Positions 1 through 5,937 of a DNA stretch of 9,101 nt are shown here, in pieces; the stretch's first letter is position 1; each line of letters opens with the position of its first letter. The notes below the pieces were generated by a model. The model was not told the DNA's origin, did no database searches, and was given only the letters and a program-made list of their open reading frames with translations. The position numbers were made by a program, and so were the translations under genes. The DNA is from Planctomycetota bacterium (GTDB lineage Bacteria > Planctomycetota > Planctomycetia > Planctomycetales > Planctomycetaceae). The stretch lies in assembly GCA_013151585.1 (NCBI GenBank), contig JAADHY010000762.1, positions 1 through 9,101 on the forward strand, written 5' to 3'.

Positions 1-145
1 ACACAAATAGCGTCAAAACGGCCGTCGCAGCCAACCAGAGCCGAACCAGCCAGCTACTGGCCAACGCGCGCACGTCATGCCGGTAGATCGCCCAGGGAGG
101 CATCATCCGCTGGCGAATCGTTGAGATCAAACCGGCGAAATCCAT
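1..145 (-). CDS. ABC-2 type transporter permease, N-terminal fragment
   Basis: This is the first 48 codons of a gene that leaves the window at the left edge. The peptide starts MDFAGLISTIRQRMMPPWAI, continues through a basic stretch with RHDVRAL, and enters a hydrophobic segment (WLVRLWLAATAVLTLFV) that looks like the first transmembrane helix. A cytoplasmic amphipathic N-terminus followed by a helix fits ABC-2 permeases, which form the membrane channel of two-component exporters. The ATG at 145-143 has an AGAGGA ribosome site 8 bases upstream, which decides the start. It overlaps the end of the ATPase gene by 71 bases, so the two would be translationally coupled. The assignment rests mainly on position next to an ABC-2 type ATPase, because little of the protein is visible. 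Confidence 0.6.
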   Translation of the reverse strand, partial: MDFAGLISTIRQRMMPPWAIYRHDVRALASSWLVRLWLAATAVLTLFV

Positions 146-1084
146 GAGCTTCGTCCTCTTGAAGCAGTTGCAAGTAGACGTCTTCGGTTTCGTTGCGTCC
201 CGACTGAATCGACTGGAGCGTCAGCTTCTCGGTCTCGGCCAGGTTCAGAATCTGCGACAGCGCCCCGGCGCGGCTGACGCCATCGCTCATCGACACAACA
301 ACCCGCTCATCCCGATCCAACCGCGCGTGCACGCCGTCGATCGACGAGAGCCGGTCGACGAAACGCCGGAGCTGCTCGCCAGAGCCGTCCAAGTCCAGCC
401 GGAAGGAGTCGCGGCGGAGCCGGCGCTTCATTTCGCGCATGGAGCCGCAGAAGATCATCCGACCGTCGTGGATCACGCCCACGTGGGTGGCCACCTGATC
501 GATGTCGCTCAGGATGTGCGTCGCCACGACGATCGTCCGCGTCTGCCCTAACTGGCGGATCAGGTCCAAGGTGAAGCGGCGAGCCGAAGGATCCAGCCCC
601 GCGGTCGGCTCGAAAGCGGCGGATCGCCGACCAGCGAAGCGGCAATGCCCAGGCGGGTGATCATGCCGGTGGAGAAGGTCCGGATGCGCTGCCCCGTCGC
701 CCCAAGCAGCCCGACAGCGCGCAAAAGAGACGCCAGACGCGGCCGACGCACCTCGGCCGGCAGCCCGTAAAGTTGCCCCAACAGGTCCAGGTATTCCACC
801 GGACGCAGATGGCCCGGCAGTTTCGGGTTGGTCGGCAGGTAACCGATCAGTCGGCGCACACTGACCGAGTTGACGCCGCATGGCCGACCAAAAACTTCCG
901 CCCGCCCCGCCGTCGGACGCTGCAATCCCAGCAACAGGCGCAGCGTCGTGGTCTTGCCCGCCCCGTTCGGCCCCAAAAGGCCGAAGATCGAACCGGCCGG
1001 AACCTCCAGGTTCAAGTCGTTGACAGCGATCAGCCGCCGTCCGAAGATCTTCGTCAGGTGTTCGGTTCGAATCGCCAGTTCCAC
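75..1084 (-). pseudogene. ABC-2 type transporter ATPase, frameshifted at Walker B
   Basis: This is the nucleotide-binding subunit of an exporter, broken in the middle. Counting from the GTG at 1084, the protein shows EHLTKIFG, Walker A GPNGAGKT at residues 38-45, the Q-loop region IGYLPTNP, and an ABC signature of the FSTGM type used by ABC-2 ATPases. After GDPP the frame changes near 612-616. The other frame then continues with EPTAGLDPSARRF (catalytic Glu and D-loop), the H-loop ATHILSDID and a C-terminal tail to the stop at 75. The family normally has about five residues (LLILD type) between PP and EPT, which is 15 bases; only 5 bases are present. The net loss is therefore about 10 bases and includes the Walker B aspartate. 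No other stop interrupts either half, so the lesion is recent or is an assembly error. The GTG start has GGGAG 6 bases upstream; an in-frame ATG at 1117 has a poorer site. Confidence 0.8.
154..159 (-). promoter_or_regulatory. Ribosome binding site of the ABC permease
   Basis: AGAGGA on the minus strand, 8 bases before the ATG at 145. It lies inside the coding sequence of the ATPase and supports an overlapping start for the permease. Confidence 0.5.
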
Positions 1085-1090
1085 GGACTT

Positions 1091-1095
1091 CTCCC
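1091..1095 (-). promoter_or_regulatory. Ribosome binding site of the ABC ATPase
   Basis: GGGAG on the minus strand, 6 bases before the GTG at 1084. It favours the GTG over the upstream in-frame ATG at 1117, whose G-run directly abuts the codon. The GTG also gives the usual short lead before the EHLTKIFG strand. Confidence 0.5.
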
Positions 1096-1194
1096 GTCGA
1101 CCAACCACGCAAACCATCCCCGCACTTGGTTGATACCCCGATCGAGGCCCGCCGGTTTCAGCGGATCCGCGGACGATTGCTGAGCCCGGCGCCC

Positions 1195-1238
1195 GAGCCG
1201 GTCGCTCCGGACTGCCAACTCGGTTTTCGGACCGGCTC
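1195..1238 (-). terminator. Inverted repeat at the end of the DUF1080 gene, possible terminator
   Basis: GAGCCGGTC at 1195-1203 and its exact reverse complement GACCGGCTC at 1230-1238 form a 9-base-pair stem with a 26-base loop. It sits directly at the DUF1080 stop codon (1237-1239), overlapping it by two bases. No T-run follows on the minus strand, so a classical Rho-independent terminator is not supported. It could instead protect the 3' end of the transcript or be chance. Confidence 0.25.
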
Positions 1239-1926
1239 AGTCGAGCACCTTAATCCGGATGTTCCGCCAACGGACCTGGTAGGGCTGGAAGTTGCGGTGG
1301 ACACCGTGAACCTGCAACCCGATCACTCCACGCAGCGTCAGAGCGTCACGGATGTCCGCGCATGGAACTCCGTTGATCCACGTCTTGATCGAATCGCCTT
1401 TGCATTCGACGCGGTACTTGTTCCACTGGTTGTCTTTGAACGCGGCCCGGGCTTCGGGCTTGTTCGTGAAATCGTCCAGGAACATTCCGCGGCGGGCTTC
1501 ATCGTAGATGTTGCCGGAGTTGCCCTGGGCTTCGTTCGAGATCTCCACCTGGTAGCCGTAAACACGGTCAGGCGGCAGCTTGCGCGTCCGCGGCTTTCCG
1601 TCCCTTCCGCGGAAAATGAAGGCGATCTCCTTCGGCGCGATCTTGCTGCGGAACTGAACGCCCGAGTTGAGCTTCGGGTCGACTTTCACCTCAAACTCTA
1701 GGATGAAATCACCGAACTCCCGATCCGTACACAAAAACGTGTTCGGGCTGCCTTTGACCGCCGTACCGACGATCGTGCCATCTTCGACATGGTACTTGGC
1801 GTATCCGCTGTGAACCGACCAGCCTTTCAAGGTTTTTCCGTCAAAAAGGTTGATCCAATCTCCCGGAAAGGCATTCGCCGACAATGCCAAACACACCACC
1901 AGTGCCCAACCGATCGGTTTTCTCAT
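1237..1926 (-). CDS. Exported DUF1080 protein (3-keto-disaccharide hydrolase family)
   Basis: A 229-residue protein of the DUF1080 family (PF06439), a concanavalin-like beta-sandwich fold. Some members have been linked to cleavage of 3-keto-glycosides, and planctomycetes carry many copies. The N-terminus (MRKPIGWALVVCLALSANA) is a signal peptide with likely cleavage after Ala19, so it acts outside the cytoplasm. Family hallmarks follow: the opening LFDGKTLKGW, then a core strand SGVQFRS, YGYQVEI, an NQWNKYRVECKGD segment, TWINGVPCADI, and the terminal GVIGLQVHG plus VRWRNIRIKVLD. The length is usual for a single-domain member and it looks intact. The ATG has AAAGGAG 7 bases upstream. It is followed on the same strand by the ABC genes after a gap of about 150 bases, and is divergent from the PHP genes. 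The exact substrate cannot be read from the sequence. Confidence 0.9.
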   Translation of the reverse strand: MRKPIGWALVVCLALSANAFPGDWINLFDGKTLKGWSVHSGYAKYHVEDGTIVGTAVKGSPNTFLCTDREFGDFILEFEVKVDPKLNSGVQFRSKIAPKEIAFIFRGRDGKPRTRKLPPDRVYGYQVEISNEAQGNSGNIYDEARRGMFLDDFTNKPEARAAFKDNQWNKYRVECKGDSIKTWINGVPCADIRDALTLRGVIGLQVHGVHRNFQPYQVRWRNIRIKVLD

Positions 1927-1933
1927 CTTGCCT

Positions 1934-1940
1934 CTCCTTT
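1934..1940 (-). promoter_or_regulatory. Ribosome binding site of the DUF1080 gene
   Basis: AAAGGAG on the minus strand, 7 bases before the ATG at 1926. A strong site that fixes the start of the DUF1080 protein. Confidence 0.7.
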
Positions 1941-2175
1941 GTTGATGACTTCCAGGGTCAGTTTTCTTCAGAGACTAACAGCTTGCTAACCATCCACAGC
2001 GTGGAAAACACCGCACCGACTGGCAACGGCAGCCATGCGGCCGTGGCAGAAACTGCCGGCTTCCGCCGAACATGTCGCGGTTTCTTGCCGGTCAGCCGAC
2101 GGTGGCAACACAGACCAGGACGCTACGTCACCGACGCCGGCAGCATCAGCCCCGGCGCTGCGTCGCATCGGAACC

Positions 2176-2200
2176 GGCCGTACGGCCTGACAGCTCAGGC
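2176..2200. repeat. Palindrome plus adjoining hairpin
   Basis: GGCCGTACGGCC at 2176-2187 is a perfect 12-base palindrome. It overlaps a second perfect hairpin: GCCTGA at 2185-2190 and TCAGGC at 2195-2200 with the loop CAGC. The two stems share bases and could not form at once. A dimeric regulator site, an RNA structure in a DUF1080 leader, or a relic of a repeat element are all possible. Confidence 0.4.
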
Positions 2201-2279
2201 GGCCTTCAGACGTAACCAAAACTGAGCCGAATGGGTTCGCGTCGGGCCCGCCGGCGAAAAGTGCTCGCTCTGCGAAGCA

Positions 2280-2305
2280 AACGGTGCAGCAAGAGCCGCA
2301 CCGTT
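2280..2305. repeat. 8-bp perfect inverted repeat
   Basis: AACGGTGC at 2280-2287 pairs exactly with GCACCGTT at 2298-2305 across a 10-base loop (AGCAAGAGCC). No T-run follows on either strand, so it does not look like an intrinsic terminator. It lies about 350 bases upstream of the DUF1080 start. Confidence 0.4.
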
Positions 2306-2347
2306 CCGGGTTCATATCAATGCGACTTTGTTGAAGAGCCACTGATT

Positions 2348-2362
2348 GCGGCGTCAAGCCGC
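2348..2362. repeat. Short hairpin GCGGC-GTCAA-GCCGC
   Basis: A perfect 5-base-pair GC stem with a 5-base loop. It is just to the right of the sequence TGCGACTTTGTTGAAGAGCC (2321-2340), which faintly resembles an insertion-sequence end. Too short to be significant alone in GC-rich DNA. Confidence 0.25.
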
Positions 2363-2629
2363 GCTCCAGAAGCGCCTCGCATCACCACATACGAATCACA
2401 GCAAACCCGAACGAGCGATGGACTCGCACCGCTCTCTATCGAATCATCGTACACATTGTCGAAGAATTCCACCACGCGCCGGATCCACTTGCGATGCGCC
2501 CCCAAGTGTGCGGGCTTTCCGGACGTTTGCGCCATCAATTGTCTGCCTGGGCCGGCGTCGCGTTCGCCATGCTCCTCGGTTGGTTCAAGGGGGCATGTCG
2601 CGACACCGGAGACCCGGCGTCAGGAACGC

Positions 2630-2645
2630 GGGCCGAAAGAGGCCC
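2630..2645. repeat. Short hairpin GGGCC-GAAAGA-GGCCC
   Basis: A perfect 5-base-pair stem with a 6-base loop, about 210 bases upstream of the first PHP gene. No associated T-run. Possibly part of a leader structure, possibly chance. Confidence 0.2.
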
Positions 2646-2841
2646 AGGTCTGTCTTGGTCGTTCAAAGTGGTGCCGAGATCGGCTTTAACTTGAGCTGGC
2701 CGGATGGTTGATTCAAAGGTAGCGGCGGAGTACCGTGAAGGCGTACTTGCCTCGGCGAGCGTAGCGGGAAACGTTCGACCGAGACGGAAAATCAGCGAAG
2801 TTTACGGCTTGTGGCCGCGTCGGGCGAGGACGTACGGCATC

Positions 2842-2849
2842 AAAAGGAG
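2842..2849 (+). promoter_or_regulatory. Ribosome binding site of the first propeller-PHP gene
   Basis: AAAAGGAG, 6 bases before the ATG at 2856. It selects this ATG over the in-frame GTG at 2811. The resulting N-terminus MERRSLRV is a proper basic lead to the hydrophobic signal segment. Confidence 0.75.
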
Positions 2850-2855
2850 TCGACC

Positions 2856-5800
2856 ATGGAGCGGAGATCGTTGAGAGTGTCGAGCGGCCCCATGTGGGGT
2901 CTGATTGGTGCGACGACAATGCTCGTCGCCGCCGGAGCGATTTGGGCGATCCGGGCCCCGGCGGCCGCCCAGAAAGCGCAGAACCCAAAGCGCGCGGCGA
3001 AACGAGCCAAGGCGCGGATCCAGCCGCCGTGGCAAATGCCGAAATCGCCGCCCGAGATCAAAATCGACGAAGCGGCTTGGCCTGCGGACGACACGGTCAC
3101 TGTTTGGTTACGTTTCGGTCTTTCCGACACGCAGCCGACCGATTGGAGCGGTCGCATCCAGAGCACGACCGACTGTCGGCTGTTGCGAGTTCGGGGGTGG
3201 CGGTTCGGTGCGGGCATGACGGCGGACACCGCGACCGCGAAGTGGACGTGCCGGAGCTGGCTGGGACGGGAACCTCGCAGCCGCCCGTTTGAGGTCCATT
3301 TGCCCGACCAGCCCCGTCCCTTTGTCCGGCCGGGCCTTTTGATCGATTTGAAAGTCGATAACCCTCGGTCGGCGGACGTGGCCGTACATACTGCTCAAGG
3401 CGACTTCCACTTGCCCGTCGGGAAGCTGTTGGCGGGCGCCGCGATCGATTTTCTCGAGGGGCGCGTCCGGGCCATCCGAGCCGTGTTCGCTCGGCCGTTG
3501 GCAGCCGGGAGCCTTTCGGCGGTTCTGGAACAGGGAGGCTCGATGTGGCACGACTACCCTTCGGTGTCGGTTTCGCCCACCGATCCGGACGACGTCTGGT
3601 TTTGCTATCAGACGTATTGCCAGGAAGCCGGCGGTGAACGGATCATGGTGCGTCGGCGTTTGCACGGCCGTTGGTTGCCTCCAGAACCTGTTTCGCCCGA
3701 TTTCGGCGACTTCTACCGCACGGCGCTCTGCCACGACGGAAAAGGGGCCTTGTGGGTGGTGACGTCCGCTCAAAACGACGGGAACTGGGACCTCTACGGA
3801 CGACGTTATGCGGACGACCGTTGGGAGGAACCGATCCGATTGACTCACAACGACCAGCCCGACGTGCATCACACGATGGTCCGCGCTCAGGACGGATCGG
3901 TCTGGCTGGTGTGGCAAAGTTTTCGCGACGGGCAAAGCGACATTTACGCGCGTCGCTGGGACGGACAGCGCTGGGGAGAGGAGATTCGAGTCAGCCAGTC
4001 GCCCGCGAACGACTGGGAACCCTCCGCGGCCGCCCATCCGCAAGGCGGGATCGCCGTCGCATGGGACAGCTACGATGCAGGTCAATACGACGTCTTCTGC
4101 CGCCACGTGACCCAGACGAAGTGCGGGCCGGTTATCCGTGTGACCGGCTCGCCGAACCTGGAAGCCCGCGCCAGTGTGGCCTGCGATCGCAAGGGGCGTC
4201 TGTGGATCGCGTACGACATGAGCGGCCCAGCCTGGGGCAAAGACACGGGCTTCTGGTTGGAAGTCAAGAAGTTGCCTCAGGGGACACGGCTTTACAAGAG
4301 CCGCTGGATCGGCGTATCGCTGGTCGATGTCGCTTCGGGAACCGTCTTGACCGCGCCGACACCGACGGTGAAGCTGGCTCTCGACAAAACGCTGCACGAA
4401 CAGATTGAGTATCAGCACTTGCTAACCGACCCGGCCGGACGGCTGTGGATGTTCTTCCGGAAAAAGACGGAGATCAATGTCAGCAAGCGCGGGGTGGGGT
4501 GGCGGTACCAGTGGGAACTGTACGTGACCCGATTCGATCCGGCGACCGGTCGTTGGACCGAACCGCGGCTCGTGGCCGATTCGGCCGGTCGGCTCGACAT
4601 GCGGCCTGCCTGGTGCGTGACGGCCGACCGCATCTGGGCCGCCTGGGCCTGCAATCACCGGTTGTTCGTCGGAAGTCGTCCGGACGTCTGCAACCTATTT
4701 GCCGGCTCGATTGAGCTGGCCGACCAGCCGTCGGCCGACGTGGCTCAGGTTGACGCCAAGCCGGCTCCGGCCTTTCCGCCTCCGAAGCCGGACCCAGCCC
4801 ACGCCAACGAAAGCGCCGACATCGCTCGCATCCGCGCATACACAATTCCGTGCGGACAGAAGGTCTACCGCATCTTTCGGGGAGACCTGCATCGGCACAC
4901 CGAGAACTCGCCCGACGGCGGCAGTGAAGGGTCGCTTTTGGATGCTTACCGTTACGCGTTGGACGCCGCCCGCATGGATTTTCTGCTCGTTACGGACCAC
5001 AACGACGGCGGCCGCGAGTACGACTGGTGGCAACGGGAAAAGTCGAACGACTTGTTCCGGATCGGCGAAGCGTTCGTGGGACTTTACGGATACGAACGCA
5101 GCGTGGGTTACCCGAACGGACACCGCAACGTCTTTTTCCTCCAGCGCGGTGTACGGCCATTGCCGGTTACCGAGCGGCAGAAGGGTAAACCCCTCATCAA
5201 CTCGGGGTCGCTGCTCTATCCCTACTTGCGGAAATACGGCGGAATCTGCTTCAGCCACACCAGCGCCACGGGAATGGGGACCGATTGGCGAGACAACGAT
5301 CCGAAGCTGGAGCCGCTTGTGGAGATCTTCCAGGGCGACCGAACGAACTACGAGGCTCCAGACGCTCCGTGGGCGGCCAAGGCCGACGACCCGGCCACGC
5401 AAGAAGGAGGATACCGGCCACTCGGCTTCGTCTGCAACGCGCTGGCCAAGGGCTATCGGCTCGGGTTTCAAGCTTCGAGCGATCATCTGAGCACGCACTT
5501 AAGCTACGCGTGCATTCTGGCCGAACGCAACACGCGCGAAGCCTTGATGGACGCCATGCGACAGCGGCATTCCTACGCGGCCAACGACAACATCATCATG
5601 GACGTTCGGTCGGAAGGTGTCGATGGGCCGAAGATCATGGGCGACGTTTTTGCGTGTCGTGGCGCCCCGTCGCTGCGGGTCAAAGTGATCGGAACGGACA
5701 AGCTGCGCGAGGTCTCGGTCATCAAAGACAACCAGGTCGTCTATACGACGAAACCGAGCGGCTCGACGGCTGAGTTCACGTTTACAGACGCTAAGGCTGA

Positions 5801-5894
5801 GCCGGGTAAGGAGAGTTTTTATTACGTCCGGGCAGTTCAGGAGAACGAACGACTGGCTTGGGCGTCACCGATGTGGATCACGCCGGCAAAGTGA
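2856..5894 (+). CDS. Exported beta-propeller / PHP (DUF3604-like) protein, long paralogue
   Basis: A 1012-residue exported protein, probably a metal-dependent phosphoesterase of unknown substrate. Residues 1-38 are a basic lead, a hydrophobic stretch (14-32) and an APAAA site: a signal peptide or anchor. Residues about 60-225 are a beta-rich module absent from the downstream paralogue. Residues about 230-630 form seven propeller blades marked by a conserved position in (G)xhWhhW motifs at W248, W300, W350, A400, W450, W531 and W594. A Pro/Ala-rich linker (about 632-657) leads to a PHP domain resembling DUF3604. Candidate metal ligands are H679 and H681 (GDLHRHT), D714 and H715 (TDH), E747 (GYE), H756 (GHRN), H801 (FSHT), D876, H877 and H881 (SSDHLSTH). 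Residues about 937-1012 form an Ig-like beta-domain. The next gene follows after 43 bases, so the two are probably co-transcribed. The domain order is clear; the biological role is not. Confidence 0.85.
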   Translation: MERRSLRVSSGPMWGLIGATTMLVAAGAIWAIRAPAAAQKAQNPKRAAKRAKARIQPPWQMPKSPPEIKIDEAAWPADDTVTVWLRFGLSDTQPTDWSGRIQSTTDCRLLRVRGWRFGAGMTADTATAKWTCRSWLGREPRSRPFEVHLPDQPRPFVRPGLLIDLKVDNPRSADVAVHTAQGDFHLPVGKLLAGAAIDFLEGRVRAIRAVFARPLAAGSLSAVLEQGGSMWHDYPSVSVSPTDPDDVWFCYQTYCQEAGGERIMVRRRLHGRWLPPEPVSPDFGDFYRTALCHDGKGALWVVTSAQNDGNWDLYGRRYADDRWEEPIRLTHNDQPDVHHTMVRAQDGSVWLVWQSFRDGQSDIYARRWDGQRWGEEIRVSQSPANDWEPSAAAHPQGGIAVAWDSYDAGQYDVFCRHVTQTKCGPVIRVTGSPNLEARASVACDRKGRLWIAYDMSGPAWGKDTGFWLEVKKLPQGTRLYKSRWIGVSLVDVASGTVLTAPTPTVKLALDKTLHEQIEYQHLLTDPAGRLWMFFRKKTEINVSKRGVGWRYQWELYVTRFDPATGRWTEPRLVADSAGRLDMRPAWCVTADRIWAAWACNHRLFVGSRPDVCNLFAGSIELADQPSADVAQVDAKPAPAFPPPKPDPAHANESADIARIRAYTIPCGQKVYRIFRGDLHRHTENSPDGGSEGSLLDAYRYALDAARMDFLLVTDHNDGGREYDWWQREKSNDLFRIGEAFVGLYGYERSVGYPNGHRNVFFLQRGVRPLPVTERQKGKPLINSGSLLYPYLRKYGGICFSHTSATGMGTDWRDNDPKLEPLVEIFQGDRTNYEAPDAPWAAKADDPATQEGGYRPLGFVCNALAKGYRLGFQASSDHLSTHLSYACILAERNTREALMDAMRQRHSYAANDNIIMDVRSEGVDGPKIMGDVFACRGAPSLRVKVIGTDKLREVSVIKDNQVVYTTKPSGSTAEFTFTDAKAEPGKESFYYVRAVQENERLAWASPMWITPAK

Positions 5895-5926
5895 GCGGAG
5901 GAGGGCAGTCGCTCGGCGTCGGCTAC

Positions 5927-5932
5927 AAAGGA
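5927..5932 (+). promoter_or_regulatory. Ribosome binding site of the second propeller-PHP gene
   Basis: AAAGGA, 5 bases before TTG 5938 and 11 bases before ATG 5944. Spacing slightly favours the TTG, codon preference favours the ATG; the difference is two residues. Confidence 0.5.
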
Positions 5933-5937
5933 CGGCA

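Larger units (their letters stand above)
1941..2841. other. Long gene-free region between divergent genes
   Basis: About 900 bases separate the ribosome site of the DUF1080 gene from that of the first PHP gene. Open frames of 66-152 codons occur on both strands, but none has a good ribosome site, a recognisable domain or ordinary protein composition; they are rich in Arg, Ser and Cys, as expected from GC-rich noncoding DNA. The region must hold the promoters of both flanking genes, but I could not find a convincing -35/-10 or -24/-12 pair. The part from 2176 to 2362 is dense in perfect inverted repeats, listed separately. The stretch 2380-2840 shows little beyond one short hairpin. Confidence 0.6.

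Noticed and set aside
2290..2325. tRNA-like GGGTTCATATC
   Set aside because: It resembles a T-loop, but the flanking stem does not pair and no acceptor or anticodon arm is present.
1986..2357. Minus-strand frame of 123 codons with a Cys-rich start (NPERCGSCCTVC)
   Set aside because: The Cys pairs suggested a metal-binding peptide, but there is no ribosome site, the perfect 8-base inverted repeat at 2280-2305 falls exactly on the Cys codons, and the rest looks noncoding.
2317..2538. Minus-strand frame of 73 codons (VVEFFDNVYDDS)
   Set aside because: Fairly protein-like in part, but no ribosome site or recognisable family; too weak to annotate.
2494..2694. Plus-strand frame of 66 codons with a hydrophobic stretch (AWAGVAFAMLLGWF)
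   Set aside because: Could be a small membrane peptide, but no Shine-Dalgarno site precedes it and the remainder is compositionally noncoding.
2811..2855. Upstream GTG start for the first PHP protein
   Set aside because: It would add 15 residues with charged sequence before the signal peptide, and it lacks a ribosome site, whereas the ATG at 2856 has AAGGAG at 6 bases.
3108..4418. Open frame of 436 codons on the minus strand, antisense to the first PHP gene
   Set aside because: It is a shadow of strong codon bias in the real gene: no ribosome site, no domain, and the plus-strand frame has clear propeller motifs through the same bases.
4695..5498. Open frame of 267 codons on the minus strand, and a matching one at 7315-8049
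   Set aside because: Both lie antisense to the PHP domains and resemble each other only because the sense proteins are paralogues; no independent coding signal.
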